Counted from the stretch's first letter, positions 8,001 through 21,473 are shown. The stretch: 64,000 bases of DNA from Prinia subflava (GCF_021018805.1 NC_086247.1:94660338-94724337), one strand, 5' to 3'. Translations and numbers: made by a program. Notes: generated by a model not told the origin, from the letters alone.

Positions 8001-8119
8001 TGTTGCCTGTGCCCGGGAGTCTTGCCGGAGTTGCTTGGACAGGGGGGTACGTAAGTGCACCCCTAACCAGGACCAACCAAGGCAGCCGAGACACCGACTG
8101 AAGCTACCGGGGAAAAACA

Positions 8120-8801
8120 AAAAGAGTGCATAATAGTTTCTGGGGAGGAAAGGACCATTGTTAGCTTAATGTTCCATGGATCCCACAGGCAAATCTTCTT
8201 GACTCGCTGAATGTTTTTGTGTAGAATTATAAGAGTAACTACAATGTTTTCATAATTAAAACCAAGATACTGATGAGTGGTGTAGAAAGTGAGGCTCAAA
8301 GGCCTGCACACACAAGAAAAGACATAGGGAAGCAGGTTGCAAAAGCACAGTGGAAATACCAAGTCTGTGCTTCCATGAAAACTCAAGTCACTTGTGTCTG
8401 CTATAAGCTTTGCAAAGTAACTTCTGTTTAACAAAATTGTACAAAGAATGCTTTGAAAAGTAGGAAGTTGCAACTTTGTATGCATAGAATATATAAAAAC
8501 TAAGAATTTCCTTGGAATTATTTATATTATGATTGACAATGACTGCAGGTTGTATTTTTGCTGTATTACAGAATTTTAACTAAAATTGGAATATCTTGTT
8601 ATGTACCTCTAATATATGAGATATCTTGTTATATACATATATGTTAATATGTGTTAACAAAAATGCATGAGATGCTTAGATGAAAATATCTCCCTAGTAA
8701 AATTCCATGTGGCAAAAATTAACTTGTTCCTTTAGGAGATTTCCGGTAGTAAAAAATTATGTATTGGCTATTTATGTAGTGCTTTTATCTCATTTTGCTA
8801 G
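8120..8801 (+). other. ATP9B intron 1, part between provirus and exon 2
   Basis: This is AT-rich intron sequence without a recognisable gene or repeat. It ends in a normal acceptor with a T-rich tract and TTTTGCTAG. If the provirus made a six-base target duplication, as class II elements usually do, its right copy should be the first bases here (AAAAGA). Confidence 0.8.
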
Positions 8802-8975
8802 GTACCAAGTAGAAGATGAGTCCTCTCATTTGGATGAAATGCCACTGATGATGTCAGAAGAAGGCTTTGAGAATGATGAGAGTGATTACCATACTTTACC
8901 AAGAGCCAGAATTTCTCAGAGAAGAAGAGGCTTAGAATGGTTTATCTGTGGTGGCTGGAAGTTCCTTTGCACTAG
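8802..8975 (+). CDS. ATP9B: ATP9B exon 2: N-terminal cytosolic region
   Basis: ATP9B is a class 2 P4-type ATPase of the trans-Golgi network, from the lipid-flippase family; unlike most relatives it is known not to need a CDC50 partner to leave the endoplasmic reticulum. This exon encodes the acidic stretch [20 protein letters not shown] and [11 protein letters not shown], then [15 protein letters not shown]. The acidic N-terminal segment separates ATP9B from its paralogue ATP9A, which lacks it. The exon begins with the last base of a codon from exon 1 and ends with two bases (AG) of a serine codon completed by exon 3. The borders are TTTTGCTAG and AG/GTTTGT, the donor being on the weak side. 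An in-frame ATG at 8707 lies in intron sequence and is not a start. Exon 1 is outside the window. Confidence 0.96.
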
Positions 8976-10589
8976 GTTTGTCACACACTAGTACTTTTAA
9001 TTAAAGTTTTTAAGAAATTAAAGTAACAGTAACTTTGTATTGTGTGATGTATGCAGGGTACAGAACACAGAATAATTTGGTTGTCATGAATTTTTTGATT
9101 TATTTGCCTGCATTTTCCCTACTAGTACATTACCAGCTGTTAAAAGCAGTTCTGAAAAGCTGATGCAGTTGTGCTTCTCCTGTCTGCCTTGCTGACTTCC
9201 AAGAGAGATCATGAGCTAAACTTGTATTAATCTGAGGTCCATAATTTGGAATGTAATCCTAGTTTTCACTTCACTCAAAACTACATTAGGGTAGAGGGGT
9301 TAAAATTTTCACTTTTGCAGATATTAGTGTGTTAAACTTACAATATATAAAATATAATAATTATATAAAATATAATAATTAAAAACCATAAATTTATTGG
9401 TGTTGCTGTAAGGAAAAAGCAAATTCATCAACTAATAATTAGTTAAGTCTTCAACTTTAAAGGTTTAAGTATAAATGTCACTGGTGATCTTGGTGTGAAT
9501 TACAACTGAAATTAGCTCTTGTGATTTGGTTCTTGCTTAGAAATTTTCTGTGCCAAACTCCGCTCTTTGTAAGTACCTTGGAACAGTAATTTTCTAATGA
9601 ATTTTTAGCAAAAGTTGTAAGTAGAGAAATTGCTGTGAGGATTATTAAGGATCTTCCTTTTTCTGTAATTTGGAGTGATAAAATCTGGGAATAAGTAAAG
9701 TGAAGTGAGTGAAGCATTTTCAGTGCTTCACTTCAGAAGCACTTCAGAAGCACTTTCACTTCACTTTCAGTGCTTCAATTTTCAGAATTTCAATGATGAA
9801 TGCTTTCTTTGGCAGATATTTTTAGATCTGATTTAGATAGAAGTCTTCACAGCTGGTTTTCATGGCACCTTAAAAGGCCTGTTGTTTTACCTGAGCAAAG
9901 CTGTGTTTGTACATCTTCAGTTTTTTGAGATCATTGTTACAAAGCTTAAAAAAATGATCTGTGTTGATTTCTGTTTTATATAATGATTTAGCAAAATCTC
10001 ACGGTTTATTAATTTTATTAGAGGGATTAAGTGTTTGGAAGGTAGAAGGAAGGAAAGAAGGTAGAAAAGCTTACAGAAGTAGTGTTTGTATATATAAACA
10101 AGTTTTGGAAGCAGTGGTTCTGTAGGTATAGACCTACATTTTAGTTGTTAAAAAAATAAGTATTTAAAGAAGCTGTTAATCTTTTGAACATGTCTTAAAA
10201 TTTAGATACATTTCAAACAATATACTTTCATGTGAATTCAGTTCTATAAGTATTAGTGATTGTTAGTTACTGGTTATATTCCTGTAAGTTTCATGAAAAC
10301 AGGCAGATCAGTAAAGACTGCACCCTGACATGGAATTTACAGTGTTTAGATAGAGACAGACAATTGCAAGGTGAATTGTTGGAATTAATTAAAAATTGTA
10401 AGAGATTGTCACAAGAAATGGTCATAAGTGCTGAAGATTACAAAAATTCATGTTTCTGCTTGCTTTTTGAAGTTGAGAGGTACATCTCAGCTTCCAAGCC
10501 TAGAAACATTCAAACCTGTTGTTTAAATTACTTGAGTCATATTTGTGATGGATTTTTGAGAAGGGAAAGAGAAAGGAAATTGCACTATG

Positions 10590-10625
<36 letters not shown>

Positions 10626-13600
10626 TTATGCTCATATTTTACTGGTAGTATAGGTTTGTAAAAAGAAAAGTCTTCACTAAGAAAGAGGCTTTAGGGAAGT
10701 ATGACTTACGCTTTGCTGATTTCCTCGTCTGAATTCAGACACAATAAAGAGTCTGTTTGGTCATGCGTTTATACCTACTGGCACTTTAATTACATTAGTG
10801 TTGTCTATAACAGAGCATCATAGCAGATAATTTTCATTTTTCATGGAAAAAAAATGAAAAAATGACCATCAGATTCCAGAAGCAACTTGAAATTTCAGTT
10901 GGATATTAGGAGACAGAGGATACTCTCATGGGAAAGCTGCAAATACCTGCTTAGATGAGGTAGGGAACAAGATGTGGAAGGAAAGTGAATCCCATGGTAT
11001 CTTATCTACTGGTCCAGTTAGGCTGGATAGAAACCTCCTCTTGGGTGAGCATTTCTGAGTGTGTCATTGTAGTAGGGAGATTTCATCAGGGCTGAGAGCA
11101 TTATTGAGGCTTCGTAACTGATAAAAATCAGGGATGTGCAATCAGTGTAAGTTACTCTTTTTGATGGTTTCTCATTATAATAGCAATTATAATACAAATT
11201 TTTGATAGGGCCTGCAGAATAGTTGTGTTTTTGAAATGCCAATTTTCTGTTGATAAAGTTGCTTAAGATCATGCAAAAAATCATGCAGGAAACTTGGAGG
11301 CTACTGTATTGTTATACCTGCAGTATTTACCCTGTGTAGTAGAATTAGTTACAGTGTTTTTTGTTTTGTACAGTTACAGGGATGTTAAGTATTGGTTTGG
11401 AACATAGTTGTGTGTTGATGCCTTCACACTTGAAATGGAGAGGAGCATGTAAGGAAACAATTTTAATGTGTGTTGGTGTATTCATGAAACTTATTTTCAG
11501 AAGATAAACAGCGTTCTTTTAAGTGTGGTGTAAGATCAACGCAATCTGAGACTTGTTCAGTTAAACAGAATTTAAAATTTCACCCTATTTTTATGGAAAT
11601 CAGTACCTCATACCTGTATCTGGGTGAGGTCGAAATCTCAACTTCAACATCTAGAATTTCTTTTTGTGCTTTAAGTGAAACTGTAAATTTTTCAAAGCTG
11701 TGACAGAAAGGTGAACACAATAAAAGATTAGGCATTGTTCTGGAGCTGAGCTCAGGGGGCCCCTAATTTCTTCTGGGTTCTCAGTGAAAGTCTTGTGTTC
11801 AAAATCACTTTACATGTTGCAAACAAACAAAAACCCCCATACCCAGTAGGGGTTTTTGTCTATTTTACATTGTTAGGATTAACCTCATTTTTTGTGAGAG
11901 GAAGTTTTTCCATCTCTTACTTTGCAACTTTAGGATTTTATATTCTATAGATTTTTGTGTCTACATCAGAAACTGTTACTCTTCAGTCTAAAAAGTTTCA
12001 TCTTTGTGGAAGTAAATATGGAAGGTTTGACAAAGCTCTGTGTATTTGAAAAATGATTTTGTAAAAATCTTTTATTCATCTTTTAACTTCAGTTTAGACA
12101 ATAGGCTTATTGATCAGATCTGAATAGTGTGAGCTTTATTTGCAAATCTCCAGCTCTTTAAAGAGTTTTTGCATTTGCAAGAAAAAAATCATAATTAAAT
12201 TAAATGTTGCCTTTGATTTTGAACAAACTGAAGACTTAATTCAACCAGTATAACTTTTAACTTCAGAAACTGCTTATTTCTTCTTTCATAACACAGTTAA
12301 AAGAAAACTTTGTGATATAGCAGCTGTTTTGTGGTTGTAGTCATTTCCCCTTTAACTTACAAATTCTCTTCAAGCTTGTGAAATTATAATGCACATAGAT
12401 CAATACTCTGGAGTTCTTTGGGCTGGATTGATTTCTTTCTCATGAGATTTACATTCCACTTGTTATCAAAAAACACTTTGTCCCTATGAAAATGGTGCCA
12501 TTGAATGGCATTTCCATATGAAGTGAAGGGGATATCAAATGCTCGGATTAATTTGGGCTCTAAGATGGCCTGTACGCTTTCAATTAATCTGCAACGCATT
12601 TGTTATGCAGAAGCATGGGAAAATGCTGATCTTTTCAGAATGACATGACCACTGTGTTGCTTTTGGCCTGATTACTGAAGCTACCTGTTGAGTACAATAA
12701 TTACAGTATGTTTTCTTTGCAGAACTAGTTTCTGCTACTTAAAACCTAATAAGGAAAAGCTGACCCTTGCAGACAATATAGAGCTTTTATATTATCTTTC
12801 CATTCTGATGAAAATGCTGTTTTGTGAAAGATACTGGCAGTTAAGCTTGTAGGATAAAAGTAATGAAAAGAGAAAATAAAAAAGCCTTTATCATTAGCCT
12901 TTATCTCAACTGCAGAGTCAGTTGAGACTTTTACTTCAGCTTTTGACTTGTAGAGATATGCTCTATTTATGAAAAAGTTAAGGGGTCTTATTTAACAATT
13001 ACTCCAGGTTTTGGGTTGTTGGTGGGGAGTTTTTTTGGTTGGTGGGATTTTGTTGTTGTTGTTTTTAATTTAAATATGGTATTGGTTACTAATATGAAGA
13101 CAGCGGTTATTGTTCCTCCAGATTATAATAATACATTAGGACGCAGGTTAGTAAAATGCTATTTAATAGATATGTCTTGAGGTTCTTTTATAAATTCAGT
13201 TATTTATCATATATACAGTCTGTTATATTGATACAGACAACACAGCTTGCAGCTAGCTTAAGGAAAAGGCTTTCTGGGCATGTGTTGAATTTTCTGCACA
13301 AGGGCATTTGAAATAGAAACTTAAATCAGTAAACAAGGATGCACTTTATAATTTTTTATTACCAAATCCCTAGCATAACACGTGGTTTTACATAAGACTT
13401 CAGAAAAATCTGAAGTGTGTCTCAGGTCTCAATCATGCTACATCTTGCATTATGTTTCTAGGCTATTTGAAGCTCACAGAATGTTACTCTCATTTATCAT
13501 ACAAATTTACTGGGTACAGAAAGCCCATTAAAGGATCTATATCCTTGCTCTCAAATATATTCTCTATCGGGGAATGTTAATTCAAGAACAAATTAGAAGT

Positions 13601-16600
13601 GTGTGGGGTGTTGATAATCTGAGTTACAAAATTTTGGGGTAGACTTTGGTGTTAAATTTTTAAATTAATATAAACTGTTCAGTATTTCTAAGACCAGCAT
13701 GTCCACCTTGTATTCTTTCTGTGATAGCAATAACTGCTGCTGAGACGGTAAATAGCAGAATCCAACTTATTTCTATTTTTATGGTAGTAAAGCTCATCTG
13801 AATCATGACATAATTGATTTGGGCATAACCTGTACTATATTCATTAGATGAGACTTCTCACATCTGAGAACTTGACTGCTCTTAGCTCTGTGTCAGTCAA
13901 ATCCCTTTTCTCAAACGTCTCACAGTTGTTTCCCAGGCAGACATGACTATTGCGTTTCTGCTTTTTGGCATTGCTAAACGAATGGTCATGATGCTGTCTG
14001 TTGATCTGTAGCAAAAAAACCCCTAGTTTCAAGGAGGGGAAGACTCCCTGGCCAGGAAGGCAGTGTACTTATGTTGCTTTAGGTGAATGTTTCATTTTAG
14101 CAGTAGAGAAGTCTTTAGTGTCTGAGGAAGTGATTCTCTGAAAGAGACTGTTCCTAATCAAGTATTCAGTCTGTTTACAGTTCAAATTCAAAAACTGAAC
14201 AATGCAGAATTTCAAAGATTGTCAGAGAATTTCTGTGAATGGGACTATAGGCAGAGCTGTCATGCTAGCTTACTTACTCCAGGAAAAAAATACTTTCCTG
14301 GGAACTTTTTTCCTACAGTTCTGTTCTTACGTTTCCCACTATATAACTAAGCTATCTCTTCTGTTTCCACACCCCTGCCCTGGAAACTAACAAGTTTAAA
14401 GCTTTAATGCCATGAGCAGTTTTATCAAGTAAAAATCCAAGTTGGCATTGAGTGGAATCATTTTGCCTTCTGCTGCAAACATAACCTGCATTGTTTCAAC
14501 TATTTTTAATGTTTTTGCTATTTTTAAAGGTTGGGGATGGATATAACTGCAAATAATCTCCTTTTATTTGGCCTTAGTTTGCAGCTGGATCGATTTGCAG
14601 GCCTGGTTTTCCCATGAAGTTGCATGAGTATTTGTGCCAGCACAAGGGAAGGAGAAAGAATCCACACCTTTGTTGTGGGGGGCAGGAGGTACTGGGCATT
14701 ACGGCCGCAGCAGGATCTGTTCACAGCCATTAAACTAATTGTGGAATCCTGAAATGGAAAGACTGCTGTTCATTTTGCTTTACAGACAAGCTTAAGTAAT
14801 ATTTCTGATTTGTGTGTTACTAAATAACAGGGCTGTATTTTGAAAGTTGAATTAATACTGTTACAATTTTTGTGATAGACTAATTATTTGTCACTGTTTT
14901 AAAGTGACTGGGAAAAGCTGAAGAAAGCACATTTCATTTTTGTAACAAAAATAAAATGCATGTTTACATCTATCCTATCATGAGAGTTTCGGGGAGAAAA
15001 TCTTAAGAATCCAGCATTTAAGATTGAAGTATTTTAAATGTCAGCTTGTGAGTATTGTTGTTGTGGTATTTCCATAACAGAGTTATTGTTTCTTTGAATA
15101 ATTTTGCTATTGGCATAACCTTCAATTTTCTTTAAAAAGAACCAACAACTTTGAATTCCATTCTTTGGCAATTAATTTGTAATAACCATGGGATAATGTA
15201 GACTACATACAAGAACACTTTAATAGGGATTGTGGCAATGTAAGCTAACTACCAGCCTTCCTTTGTGCAGTATTTGTGTATTTCATGATTCTGTAATTGT
15301 GAATAAACAGACTAGGAAAGGACCTTAAGCAGTTTCCAGTCAATTCCTTGCCTGTACAGAATGAATTATATCCATCATGGATGTCTGATCTAACCACATT
15401 GTAGAGATCTGCAATTGCAGTCTCCTTAAGTGTCTCCTCCACCCCTGTCATTAAAAGAGTTTATTCAATAACTGTCCATGTAGTGCCCACGTTGCTTATT
15501 GATTTGCCATAGTTGAAGGTCTGTCATTAGTTAATAATGGAAGACCTAGAGAATAATTGTCCCTTTCCTCTTTGTAGCTGGTTCTTACATCCTTGAAACC
15601 ATATTAAGTCCACACTCAGCCTTCTGTGATCAGCTCTGTTTCTTTTGGTGTATCTTGTAGTCAGCCTGCCCTGCTTTCTAGACCTGTAATTGTTGTCTTG
15701 TTCTTGTGTGTGGTCTCTGTTTTCCCAATAGGCCTGTTTGTTGAAATTCGGTATTCAGAATGGTCCTGTAAGCCAACTGAGATCATGCTAGCACTGACTG
15801 AGAGAAAGGAATACATTCATGACTTGCTACAAGTATGCTTGTCCACACTGAACAGATGTCTTTTTTTGCACGTGTATAACATTCTCATGCAGTAACTGAG
15901 ATGCCATCTGATTTTTGAGCATTTCCTGGTTCTGTATTTGTGTAGTGGGTTATTTCTTTGTAAACTGTGTTGCTCTTGTACCTATTCAACTGCATTCTGT
16001 GTCTTCCAGGTAATGTTTTAGTTTTGCTAATCTGTCAAGGCAGCCTGGAACTCTGATCTGCTCTTGGCCTTTAACCCTCTCACTTCTAGTTTATTTGTGG
16101 TCTGAAAAATGAAATATTCAACAGTCAATTACCCAGTAAATTCTAAATAAAGCTTTACGGACCTTCACTGAAATTACCTGGCTTTTATGAAAGCTGCTCT
16201 GCAACTATGATTTTTCCAACTGCATTGGAAATGCAGTTCCAAGAACATGTTCCTTTACTTTTTTTAAGATAAATGTCTTGAGAGTTAAATTTTATTAGAG
16301 ACATAGAATCATAGACTGATTTGGGTTGAAAGGGACCTTTAAAGATCATCTAATCCAGCCTCCCTGGCATGGGCACAGACATCTTTCACCAGATCAGGGT
16401 GCTCAAAGCCCAAGGAGTCAGTAGAGGACATGCAGTCTCAAGCAGTAGTGCAACTGGTTCTTCTCACAGTTAAATGAGTTCCATTTTAAAGATTGTTCTT
16501 GGCATGTCATTGTTGGTTGTGACTTTTGTTTTCTTACAGGTGTGTACAAATATGTATGAATAGGTTGACTACACAGAATTGATCCAGTAAACTGTGCTGA

Positions 16601-17967
16601 GATGATTGGATTGTAAATTTCTCTTTTGTTCTCAGCCAAATTCTTCCTGTTGGTTTGAATAAAATTTGTAAGAACTTTCCAACGGTTTTTTCTTTTTGCT
16701 GCATCAAAACTATTGCCAGCATATTCAAAAACCTCACTAGAAATTGTTTCTCATGTCAACTTCACCAGCTGATGTAGCTGAAATCTGCTGTTATCAGCTC
16801 AGTCAACTGCTGAAGGTGAAGAGCTTGGAAGGACTGTCTGCTCAGTGTTCTGATTCACTTGCCTAAAACAGACTCCCAAAATGATTGAGGCACCTTCTCA
16901 CTGTATTAACAAATTAATACAGATAAATTCTCCTTTAATGTATGGGATTGTAAACCAAGAATAGGCAGTGTACAGCATTTTCTTTGTAAATGACCACTTT
17001 TCTTTGCAAATGGTGTCTATGGTCTGGATGCTCTGTAGGTAGTACTAGCAAGTACTTAAGCTGATTACATTATGTGAGTTGAGTCACATCCATGTTTGTT
17101 CCTTGTTTTACACTGTTTGTAAACAGTGTGTTGTTCCTCAGAGGCATCATTCCATTTGCCAGCTTTTGTTCTTCCATGTTGTGACCCCCTCCCACCATTC
17201 CTGTATCCTTCTCCAAAATGCAGTTGTTTAAAGGTTGCTGAGAGCTCTTCTCTGTCTCACTGCTCATGGTTTAAACTTCTTCAGTAGATTTGTAAGCTGG
17301 TTAGGCAAGGATGCTGTTCCTTTCTTCTGTGAACTGAAGTTCCCCTGAATTGAAGTTCCCCTGCAAACTGAAGATTGCAGATCATAGTGCAATCTGCATT
17401 TGCATAGTGGGCTTTTTTTAAAAAATTTTTGTTTGTTTGTTTTGTTTTTGTTTGTTAGGTTTGGGTTTGTTTTGTTTTCAGTATTTGACAGTAAGGCATT
17501 AGCAGTGGTATGGAGGAAACTGAAGATCTGCAAATTATGTGGTAATTGTATCCAAAGGTACTGAAATCTTTTTGAACTGTATCAAACAGAAGCCTTATTT
17601 CTCTTCAATCATTAGCATGATTAGTAATCCAAGTAAAAGAAATTAGCCAAAGGATTATAAAGTATGATACAGAATCTTATTAACTACAGTTCTTTGAACC
17701 TATGTCAGGGTAAGGTGTAGTGGAATTTATCTTTAGTGTATTAGGATTTTCTGCAAAGAATGTGCAAGTGTTTATTATATGCATATGTCTGAGTGAGTTC
17801 ACTCTGAATTGCCCTAAATATTAGATGCTGACATCATGCTTGCTTATTTAGATGGAACATTTTTAGCCTGTTTTTCATAGGTATTTGTCTTCAGGCATTC
17901 CAGGTTTGGAATTGTGATTGTATTGTACATTTTTAGTTTTAAAATAAACAATTGTCTTTCTTTTCAG
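8976..17967 (+). other. ATP9B intron 2
   Basis: About 9 kb of AT-rich intron. It holds a 37-base poly-T run at about 10588-10624, a CR1 fragment at 16302-16410, a hairpin with 11-base arms at 11827-11859, GT-rich simple sequence near 13020-13070 and 17410-17480, and a patch of short repeated GAAGCACTT-like words at about 9700-9775. I see no gene or RNA. It ends in a pyrimidine-rich tract and TTTTCAG. Confidence 0.85.
16302..16410 (-). mobile_element. CR1 LINE 3'-end fragment
   Basis: CATAGAATCATAGA followed by GGTTGAAAGGGACC, AAGATCATCTAATCCAGCC and a GGCATGGGCA block is the reverse complement of the familiar 3' end of avian CR1 elements, which finish in ATTCTATG repeats. Only about 110 bases are recognisable, as usual for 5'-truncated copies. 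Confidence 0.9.
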
Positions 17968-18118
17968 TTGTTCTGATTGGCTCATAAATATTTGTCGAAG
18001 AAAGAAAGACCTAAAGGCTCGCACAGTGTGGCTTGGGTGTCCTGAAAAGTGTGAAGAAAAATACCCCAAAAATGCCATAAAAAATCAAAAGTACAACATC
18101 TTTACCTTTATACCTGGG
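17968..18118 (+). CDS. ATP9B: ATP9B exon 3: cytosolic segment before membrane helix 1
   Basis: The exon completes the split serine codon, then encodes [33 protein letters not shown] and [12 protein letters not shown]. The last block corresponds to the conserved P4-ATPase lead into the first membrane helix (KYN...FTF.PG). The acceptor is CTTTCTTTTCAG and the donor GGG/GTAAGA; the exon ends in phase 0. The cysteine pair and basic RRKKD stretch are as expected for ATP9B. No change that would break the protein is visible. Confidence 0.96.
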
Positions 18119-21100
18119 GTAAGACCACTAAATATTTTCTGGTGTAGGGCTGACTGTATATTCTGTAGTGTTTTTTGACTATTCCACAAAAAGATCGTTT
18201 TATTTGCCCAGGTTCTTCTTTTTTTTTCTGTGTTTGTCTCAATGACTACAATGAAAAATTAACAGTTGCAAGCAAGATTGCATTTTTATTAAATTGTTTG
18301 GTTTTCAAAGGGATATGTACTTAATTGCAGTTTGAGTAGTTGGAATTCAATGAAGATTTTGAAATTTGAGATGGATTTCTTTGCACTTTTCTGTTCATCA
18401 TTAGAAATTTGTAGTCCTTTTTAAAAAAGGAAACACTTCTGCATGCAAAGGGTTGACTTCAGTTGAGAAGTAAATACTTCAAAATTACAATTTAATCCCA
18501 AATTACAATTTAGATCTACTGTGGATCTTTTCTCATACTCCTTGCCATTGAAAGTGTAATAAATAATGAATTCTGAAATAGACAACTTCTTAAAGGACAA
18601 AAACCACTAACATCTTCAATTTTTATCACGAGTAGGCCTAGTTTAGTGCATTTCAGAGTTGAATTTGTTACTGCAGTTTTTTGGCAGGTGTTTTTGGTTT
18701 TGAGTACAGTTCTCTAGCAAATACTTTTGTTGTGGAGTGGAAAGGGTTTTTTGCCAGTTTTGTCCTAGGAAGCTGTATTGTGCCATAATTTCAGTTTTTT
18801 GCTTGTATTACACACTATGTATATGAAGACAGAAAAGACATTACAGTTTTGTCTTGTATGTAGTTTAAAAAAAAATGTGTTGTTATAATATAATTTAGCA
18901 ACTGAGAAACAATTTTTGAAACTTAAGTACTTAAACCTAAAAATGTATCCTACTGTAATACTTTAAATTTTAGTATTACACTTCTACTCATATTTTTACA
19001 AATACCATCCAAGAGTCCTGTGTCCTGTAGCAAAAACTGTTTTGTACTTTTGAATACAGATATGCTTTGTCTTAATTTTTTTATTTATCATACTGATTTA
19101 TAAGAGTATCGATTCTATTCTTCTGGCCTCTTTAGTCCAATGACTGGCGGGTGTTTAGTAATGCATTTCCTTATTAAAACAACAACAAAAAAATTAATGG
19201 TCTTGTAATTAAGACTGATCTCCTGTCAGGGAAATAAAATGTCACTTATAACATGTTGATAAAATATTCTCATCATTATTGGACAAAGCAAATATTTTCT
19301 TCCATAGTTTAAATTATTAAACACACTGAAATTGGTTAAGCCACATATGCTTACCTAAAGATCACAAAATTCATTAAGCATATAGTAAGCCATTGATTAT
19401 TGCAACTAGAAATCTGCAGTGTAGATTACAAATCATGAACCATATTCATATTCCTTAAAGGGATCAGCTGCAGTTTGCAGTTCTCTATTGTGAGAGAGAA
19501 TCTTTGTGATTTTTATCTTTTAAAAATCTTGGTTTTACCCAATAGGTCAAGTCAGATTTTTAATTTGGTGCTAGTATTTAAAAACTCTATAGTAACTTCA
19601 AAACTGTGATCCTAAATGTAAAGCCCAATAGTTGGTGAAAATGAAATGTTTTCAAATTTTAATTTTAGATATAAATTAAGACTTTCATTTATTAGAATAT
19701 TGTGTAGCTGTCTTTTTTTAATGCTGCTTTACTAGAATTAATTGTAGGGAATATCACTGCATTGATTCCAAACCCGTAAATATAACAGTCATAAATATTG
19801 ACTCCAGTGATGTACTCTGGTTGAAATTTTCATCATGTGAAATTTTGTGTTCTCTTCTGTGGTTTTTTTAAGCACTGAGGCTGGCAGTGGGTAATATTCA
19901 GTGATTTCATATCCAAATACAAACCGAAAATAATGCTTAGATTAACAGAATTTTACTTGTTGGCTAAAAGAGCTGTAACATTTCCAAAATATCACCTAAT
20001 TTGTGACCATTACCTAAAATACGTGCTGCTTCTCTCTTTATACCAGTCTGTTCAATTTCATGTACATCTTGATACAGCTGCTTAGGAATTTTGCATGAGT
20101 TACCATAAAACATATCTTCTGTGATGGGTGGGTTTTGAAGATACCTCTCCTGAACTTCAAGGCAGTAGTTTTATTAGTTTTATGTAGCTGGAGAGTTTTC
20201 AATTTGCTTAACTGGACTGAACTGCTTAGCTTTGTATTGAATGAACTGTCAGTGGTCTGCCAGGAAGCAAAAAATTTGTAGGAAGGTGTTTTTTAACTTT
20301 GATCTTCTCTTACAAGGTCTGCCTCTCCTAAAGTACTGTCTTTGACCTGGTGTATCAAGTTTTTTGTAAACAGTTAAACATACTAGCAAAAATGAGTATA
20401 TGAACTTCATCAGGATGAACATAAGGTGCAGGTTCAGCCTGAAATCCTTTCATTTTGGAAGAAGCCTCTGACCTTTCTGACAACTTCTAATTTCACTTTT
20501 TTACCTTTACAGTTTTACTGGTAAGTTGTGAAATTGCATTTAATGCTCTGGAAAAAAAATCTTACGCTGGGAGGCTGTTTAGCTAGTCTTGAGCTAAACT
20601 GGCAGCTTTGAGGTACCACTACTTTGCTGTGCCTACCAGAAAAACACTTTGAACTTTCCTGAATATTTTTCCTAGTACATAGATTTTTACATAATTAAGT
20701 AATAATGTTTGACTAGTAAGAACAATAAATATGAGTCAATTAACTTTGGGTTTTATGCAAAGTCATTGTAATATTAATTGAATTTTAAGATTAAAAGATG
20801 GAGACAATCTCTAAATGTGGGGTTTTTATCTATTTCAAATGTTTTATCTTTGAAATAATTGGTTATTCATTTTCTAAAGTCTCAGTGTTCCAACTGAAGT
20901 CTTTGAAGATTCAAAATTTTATAAAATGAATAATGTTCTTAGTGTTGTAATTACAACCAAAGCAGTCTTGAGAACATGTGCTTGCTGAAGTGGTGCTTTT
21001 AATTACCAAAGGAATCTCTGCATCTGTCATTGCTTTGGAGTTTGGGACAATGTATTCTGTGATAAGTCTATTGTGGCTTCACTTACAGGTTGGATAATTA

Positions 21101-21473
21101 GCTCTGAGTTTAGACCAAATCTTTGATTTAGTAATACATATATCTTAGTACCTGTATTTAAGTCTTCGCACAGTTGTCTTCATGCATAGTCCAGTTTTCA
21201 AAATACCCAAAATTTAGCAAATTGCTTTTTCAGAGTGAAAAGAGGCAATACTATCAATGGATTTTTCTCAACAACAATAGGAGTATAATATTAAAAATAA
21301 TGTAGTAGCGTGTGATGATATGTAATATATTGTGCTATATAAGTACTGTAAGAGTGCTATCTATAATGGTATGACATATAATGCTTTTATATCTCCTATC
21401 ATGAAAAGGTGTTTTTTATGTATATTATGAGTACAAATTTCAAGGCATTTATCTACTTTCTTTTTCATTTTAG
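18119..21473 (+). other. ATP9B intron 3
   Basis: About 3.4 kb of AT-rich intron. I see no recognisable repeat family, gene or RNA. It ends in TTTTTCATTTTAG. Confidence 0.85.

Larger units (their letters stand above)
1..8119 (+). mobile_element. Near full-length class II endogenous retrovirus, sense-oriented in an ATP9B intron
   Basis: The order is 5' LTR end, primer-binding-like site, gag, pro, pol, env, 3' LTR, all on the + strand. Only the start of the 5' LTR is missing because the window begins inside it. Gag, Pro and Pol occupy three different frames in the arrangement of betaretroviruses, with slippery heptamers in both overlaps. The Env transmembrane subunit instead resembles avian alpharetroviruses. 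None of the four genes shows an internal stop or frame break. Bases 1-90 equal 8030-8119 exactly, which suggests a recent insertion, although 90 bases are too few to date it. With a 3' LTR of about 472 bases the whole provirus should be about 8.5 kb. The target-site duplication cannot be checked because the left flank is outside the window. Confidence 0.95.
7648..8119 (+). repeat. 3' LTR
   Basis: The LTR probably starts at TG 7648, after a weak purine stretch (AAGGGCAGAAA, 7637-7647), and ends with CA at 8118-8119 where identity to the 5' copy stops. The 5' border is my estimate. U3 begins with a perfect 9-base-arm palindrome (7649-7669) and carries an inverted CCAAT box and a TATA box. The polyadenylation signal is AATAAA at 7849. 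U5 contains three copies of a GAGCTGA...ATCACT repeat enclosed by 13-base inverted repeats, and a donor-like GTAAGT at 8051-8056. It lies in the same sense as ATP9B and ends 682 bases before an ATP9B exon. Confidence 0.88.

Noticed and set aside
8707..8801. Possible N-terminal extension of the first ATP9B exon from an ATG at 8707
   Set aside because: The residues before 8802 do not resemble ATP9B, and a proper acceptor lies at 8799-8801 with matching phase.
11827..11859. Hairpin with ACAAAAACCCC arms
   Set aside because: Low-complexity arms; no sign of a terminator or small RNA in this intronic setting.
17110..17129. ACACTGTTT/AAACAGTGT palindrome, and a 14-base palindrome GTCTGAATTCAGAC at 10727-10740
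   Set aside because: Short enough to occur by chance in 64 kb.
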